Source: Heyndrickxia ginsengihumi | Lineage (GTDB): Bacteria; Bacillota; Bacilli; Bacillales; Bacillaceae_C | Direction: 5' to 3' | Assembly: GCF_011008565.1 (NCBI RefSeq) | Contig: NZ_JAAIWK010000005.1 | Coordinates: forward strand, 1 to 64,000 | DNA length: 64,000 bases | Shown: one piece after another, positions 62,080 to 64,000 of the stretch | Position numbering within the stretch: the first letter of the stretch is position 1 | Layout: each line of letters begins with the position of its first letter | Translations under genes and position numbers: made by a program | The notes under the pieces: generated by a model | Told to the model about the DNA's origin: nothing | Seen by the model: only the letters and a program-made list of their open reading frames with translations | Databases searched by the model: none

Positions 62080-63072
62080 ATGAAAATTAAGGAAGCAATA
62101 GATAGAGTACCAGGGGGAATGATGTTAATCCCTTTACTTATAGGAGCGTTAATCAGGACATTTTTTCCAGGAATCTTTGATACTCCAGAATTTAAAAGTT
62201 CTTTTACAGGTGGTTTGTTAACTGGAACTTCAGCATTATTGGCTGCTTTTTATATTTGTTTAGGTTCAACGATACGATTTCAATCAACTGGCTATATCCT
62301 TAAAAAAGGGGTTAGTTTATGGATCGGAAAAATTGCAACCGCTTTTATTATTGCTTTGCTCATTAAACATATTTTTCCGGATCAAAATCACTTGTTTTTA
62401 GGTCTGTCTGCATTGGCAATTATAGCTGCTTTTTCTGATACGAATGGCGGTCTTTATATGGCATTAATGGGGCAGTTAGGAAAAAAGGCGGAGGATGTAG
62501 CCGCATATTCTATTATGTCGCTTGAATCAGGTCCATTTTTTACAATGCTAATTTTAGGAGTAGCCGGATTGGCAAGTTTCCCAGTTCTGGCTTTTGTTTT
62601 CGCGATTCTTCCTTTAGTTGTTGGGATGATTCTTGGAAATTTAGATGAAAAAATGCGCGAGTTTTTAAGCAAAGGTCAAGATGTTATCATTCCGCTTTTC
62701 TCATTATCGATTGGAGCAGGAATTAACTTAACAAATGTTGTAAAGGCTGGAATATCAGGGATTATATTAGGAATAGGTGTAGTAGTCATCACAGGTTTAG
62801 TTTTATTCATTATTGACCGTGTAACAGGGGGAGATGGTGTTGCGGGAGTCGCTGCTTCATCAACAGCTGGAAACGCAGCAGCAGTACCAGTGGCAGTCGC
62901 TGCAATTTATAGCGGATATAGTCAAATCGCTGCAACTGCGACTCTTCAAGTAACAGCAGCTGTTATCGTTACGGCAATTTTAACACCATTGCTTACGACT
63001 TGGTTTGCAAAAAGAGCTGAAAAAAGAAATGTAAGCCATGTCAGTTTAAGTGAAAATCATGATATGAAGTAA
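62080..63072 (+). CDS. kdgT: KdgT-family sugar-acid permease
   Basis: This 330-residue membrane protein has about ten helices and is of the 2-keto-3-deoxygluconate permease family. Family blocks are RVPGGMMLIPLLIGALI at the N-terminus, FSDTNGGLYMALMGQLG and ASSTAGNAAAVPVAVA. ATG 62080 follows AGGGGATGG by about 9 bp; ATG 62074 is possible but too close to that site. No KDG kinase or aldolase is linked; the next gene, 13 bp away, is a DUF1537 kinase, so the transported acid is more likely a tetronate-type acid than KDG. Confidence 0.86.
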   Translation: MKIKEAIDRVPGGMMLIPLLIGALIRTFFPGIFDTPEFKSSFTGGLLTGTSALLAAFYICLGSTIRFQSTGYILKKGVSLWIGKIATAFIIALLIKHIFPDQNHLFLGLSALAIIAAFSDTNGGLYMALMGQLGKKAEDVAAYSIMSLESGPFFTMLILGVAGLASFPVLAFVFAILPLVVGMILGNLDEKMREFLSKGQDVIIPLFSLSIGAGINLTNVVKAGISGIILGIGVVVITGLVLFIIDRVTGGDGVAGVAASSTAGNAAAVPVAVAAIYSGYSQIAATATLQVTAAVIVTAILTPLLTTWFAKRAEKRNVSHVSLSENHDMK

Positions 63073-63085
63073 AGGGGCAAGGATT

Positions 63086-64000
63086 ATGCAGCGTTTTTAT
63101 ATCATTGCAGATGATCTTACGGGGGCGAACGATTCAGGCGTACAGCTATCAAAGATGGGCATCGCATCTACTGTACTTCTAGATTGTAATGATGATCGTA
63201 CATTACAAAGTATACAGGATGTCGCAATTATTGATACTGACAGTCGTGCACTCAGTGAGGAATATGCATTTAAAAATGTTTATCTATCAAGCTTTAAGTG
63301 TTATGAGCAAGGGTTTACTCAAGTTTATAAGAAAATAGATTCCACATTAAGGGGGAATATTGCAGCTGAGTTATCTGCCATTGCACTAGTCCACAAGCCG
63401 GAAATTGTCGTCGTCGCACCTGCATATCCAAAAATGGACCGTTTAACAATTAACGGTCATCAATATGTTCACGGTCATCTCGTTTCGGAATCAGAGTTTG
63501 GAAAAGATCCAAAGACCCCTGTGACAAACAGTTATATTCCAGCAATATTAGGCAAGCTTGTAAAGGATCCAATTATTTTATTGAATCACGATTTATTACA
63601 AGGCTCAACAGAGGAGATTAAGAATTTCATTAGCACTCAAAGTCAACAAGGATCTACTTGGTTCGTCTGTGATGCAAAAACTGATGCGGATTTAAAGAAA
63701 ATCGCAACGGCTTTTGGAAAAGTAAACAAAAAAACGATTTGGGCGGGTTCTGCTGGATTAATTGAATATTTACCTGATGTACTGGATTTAGAGAAGAAAG
63801 CGACCAATCAGGAAAAAGATATTTTAGTTAACAAAACATTAACAGTATCTGGAAGTATGTCAAGTACTACGAAACAACAAATTGAATACATTAAGCATCT
63901 GGCAGATTCTTATTTAATAGAACTCGACCCAGTAGATTTAATAGATCGAACTTATTGTATAAAAGAGATTGTAAATGAGATCAAAAGGATGCAATTTAAA
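63086..64000 (+). CDS. DUF1537 four-carbon-acid sugar kinase, 5' part (runs off the window)
   Basis: From ATG 63086 (after AAAGGGGCAAGG) the frame is open for 305 codons to the end of the window. The N-terminal motif IADDLTGANDSGVQLSKMG and KKIDSTLRGNIAAELSAI identify the OtnK/DtnK kinase family; full proteins are about 420-480 residues. The block VSGSMSSTTKQQ marks the start of the C-terminal nucleotide-binding half. It lies 13 bp after the KdgT-like permease. A PdxA2-type gene beyond the window would make it a tetronate kinase; an aldolase or RuBisCO-like gene would point to other oxo-acid pathways. Confidence 0.85.
   Translation, partial: MQRFYIIADDLTGANDSGVQLSKMGIASTVLLDCNDDRTLQSIQDVAIIDTDSRALSEEYAFKNVYLSSFKCYEQGFTQVYKKIDSTLRGNIAAELSAIALVHKPEIVVVAPAYPKMDRLTINGHQYVHGHLVSESEFGKDPKTPVTNSYIPAILGKLVKDPIILLNHDLLQGSTEEIKNFISTQSQQGSTWFVCDAKTDADLKKIATAFGKVNKKTIWAGSAGLIEYLPDVLDLEKKATNQEKDILVNKTLTVSGSMSSTTKQQIEYIKHLADSYLIELDPVDLIDRTYCIKEIVNEIKRMQFK

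Overview
The window is chromosomal DNA from a low-GC Gram-positive bacterium, most likely a member of the Bacillaceae. The evidence is AT-rich intergenic DNA, strong AGGAGG-type ribosome binding sites, frequent TTG and GTG starts, CcpA-like cre sites, PRD-type PTS regulators, and sugar ABC transporters without their own ATPase. No rRNA, tRNA, phage or CRISPR locus was seen. Almost everything serves uptake and breakdown of sugars, polyols, sugar acids, short-chain acids and dipeptides. I cannot name the species.

Layout. 1-5 kb: the right end of an IS3-family element truncates a sugar-binding-protein gene; two sugar ABC permeases, a small membrane protein and a GH2 glycosidase follow. 5.5-8.4 kb: an unrecognised GNAT-like protein and a membrane GGDEF-EAL protein. 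8.5-12.5 kb: a decayed GH42 beta-galactosidase divergent from an intact sodium:solute symporter. 12.7-22.9 kb: a LacI regulator with clear operators, then an SDR dehydrogenase, two paralogous CoA-transferases, a metallo-beta-lactamase-fold hydrolase, two MFS carriers and a thiolase, consistent with breakdown of a hydroxy or keto acid to acetyl-CoA. 23.2-28.6 kb: a galactitol-type PTS operon (PRD regulator, EIIA, EIIB, EIIC, polyol-phosphate dehydrogenase). 28.6-41 kb: divergent rpiB-tal-tkt-glpX and a TIM-barrel protein, 3-hydroxyacyl-CoA-dehydrogenase-like enzyme and MFS carrier, followed by dhaK-dhaL-triosephosphate-isomerase-like and a DeoR regulator. 41-46.9 kb: an Opp/Ddp-type dipeptide importer with a VanX-like D,D-dipeptidase. 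47.1-52.6 kb: a frameshifted DeoR gene, a DUF1537 kinase, PdxA2, a GntP permease and a 6-phosphogluconate-dehydrogenase-like protein, a probable tetronate cluster. 52.8-56.4 kb: an ascorbate-type PTS. 56.9-60 kb: a class III aminotransferase convergent with a PAS-GGDEF-EAL protein. 60.2-64 kb: a PrpR-type regulator, a KdgT-like permease and a second DUF1537 kinase cut by the window end.

The most interesting unit is 28.6-41 kb. Its parts fit a route in which an imported sugar acid is oxidised and decarboxylated to L-erythrulose, phosphorylated by the DhaK/DhaL pair, isomerised by the TIM-like and RpiB-like enzymes to D-erythrose 4-phosphate, and fed into central metabolism by the linked transaldolase, transketolase and FBPase. 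Shared AAATAAACGAAA boxes in front of the separate transcription units suggest that the local DeoR protein controls them as one regulon. This is inference.

A second striking feature is a 46-bp palindrome with arms GTGCCTGACCCCTTTTGTGC present seven times. It fills the gaps between convergent genes exactly and in one case supplies the C-terminal codons and stop codons of both genes.
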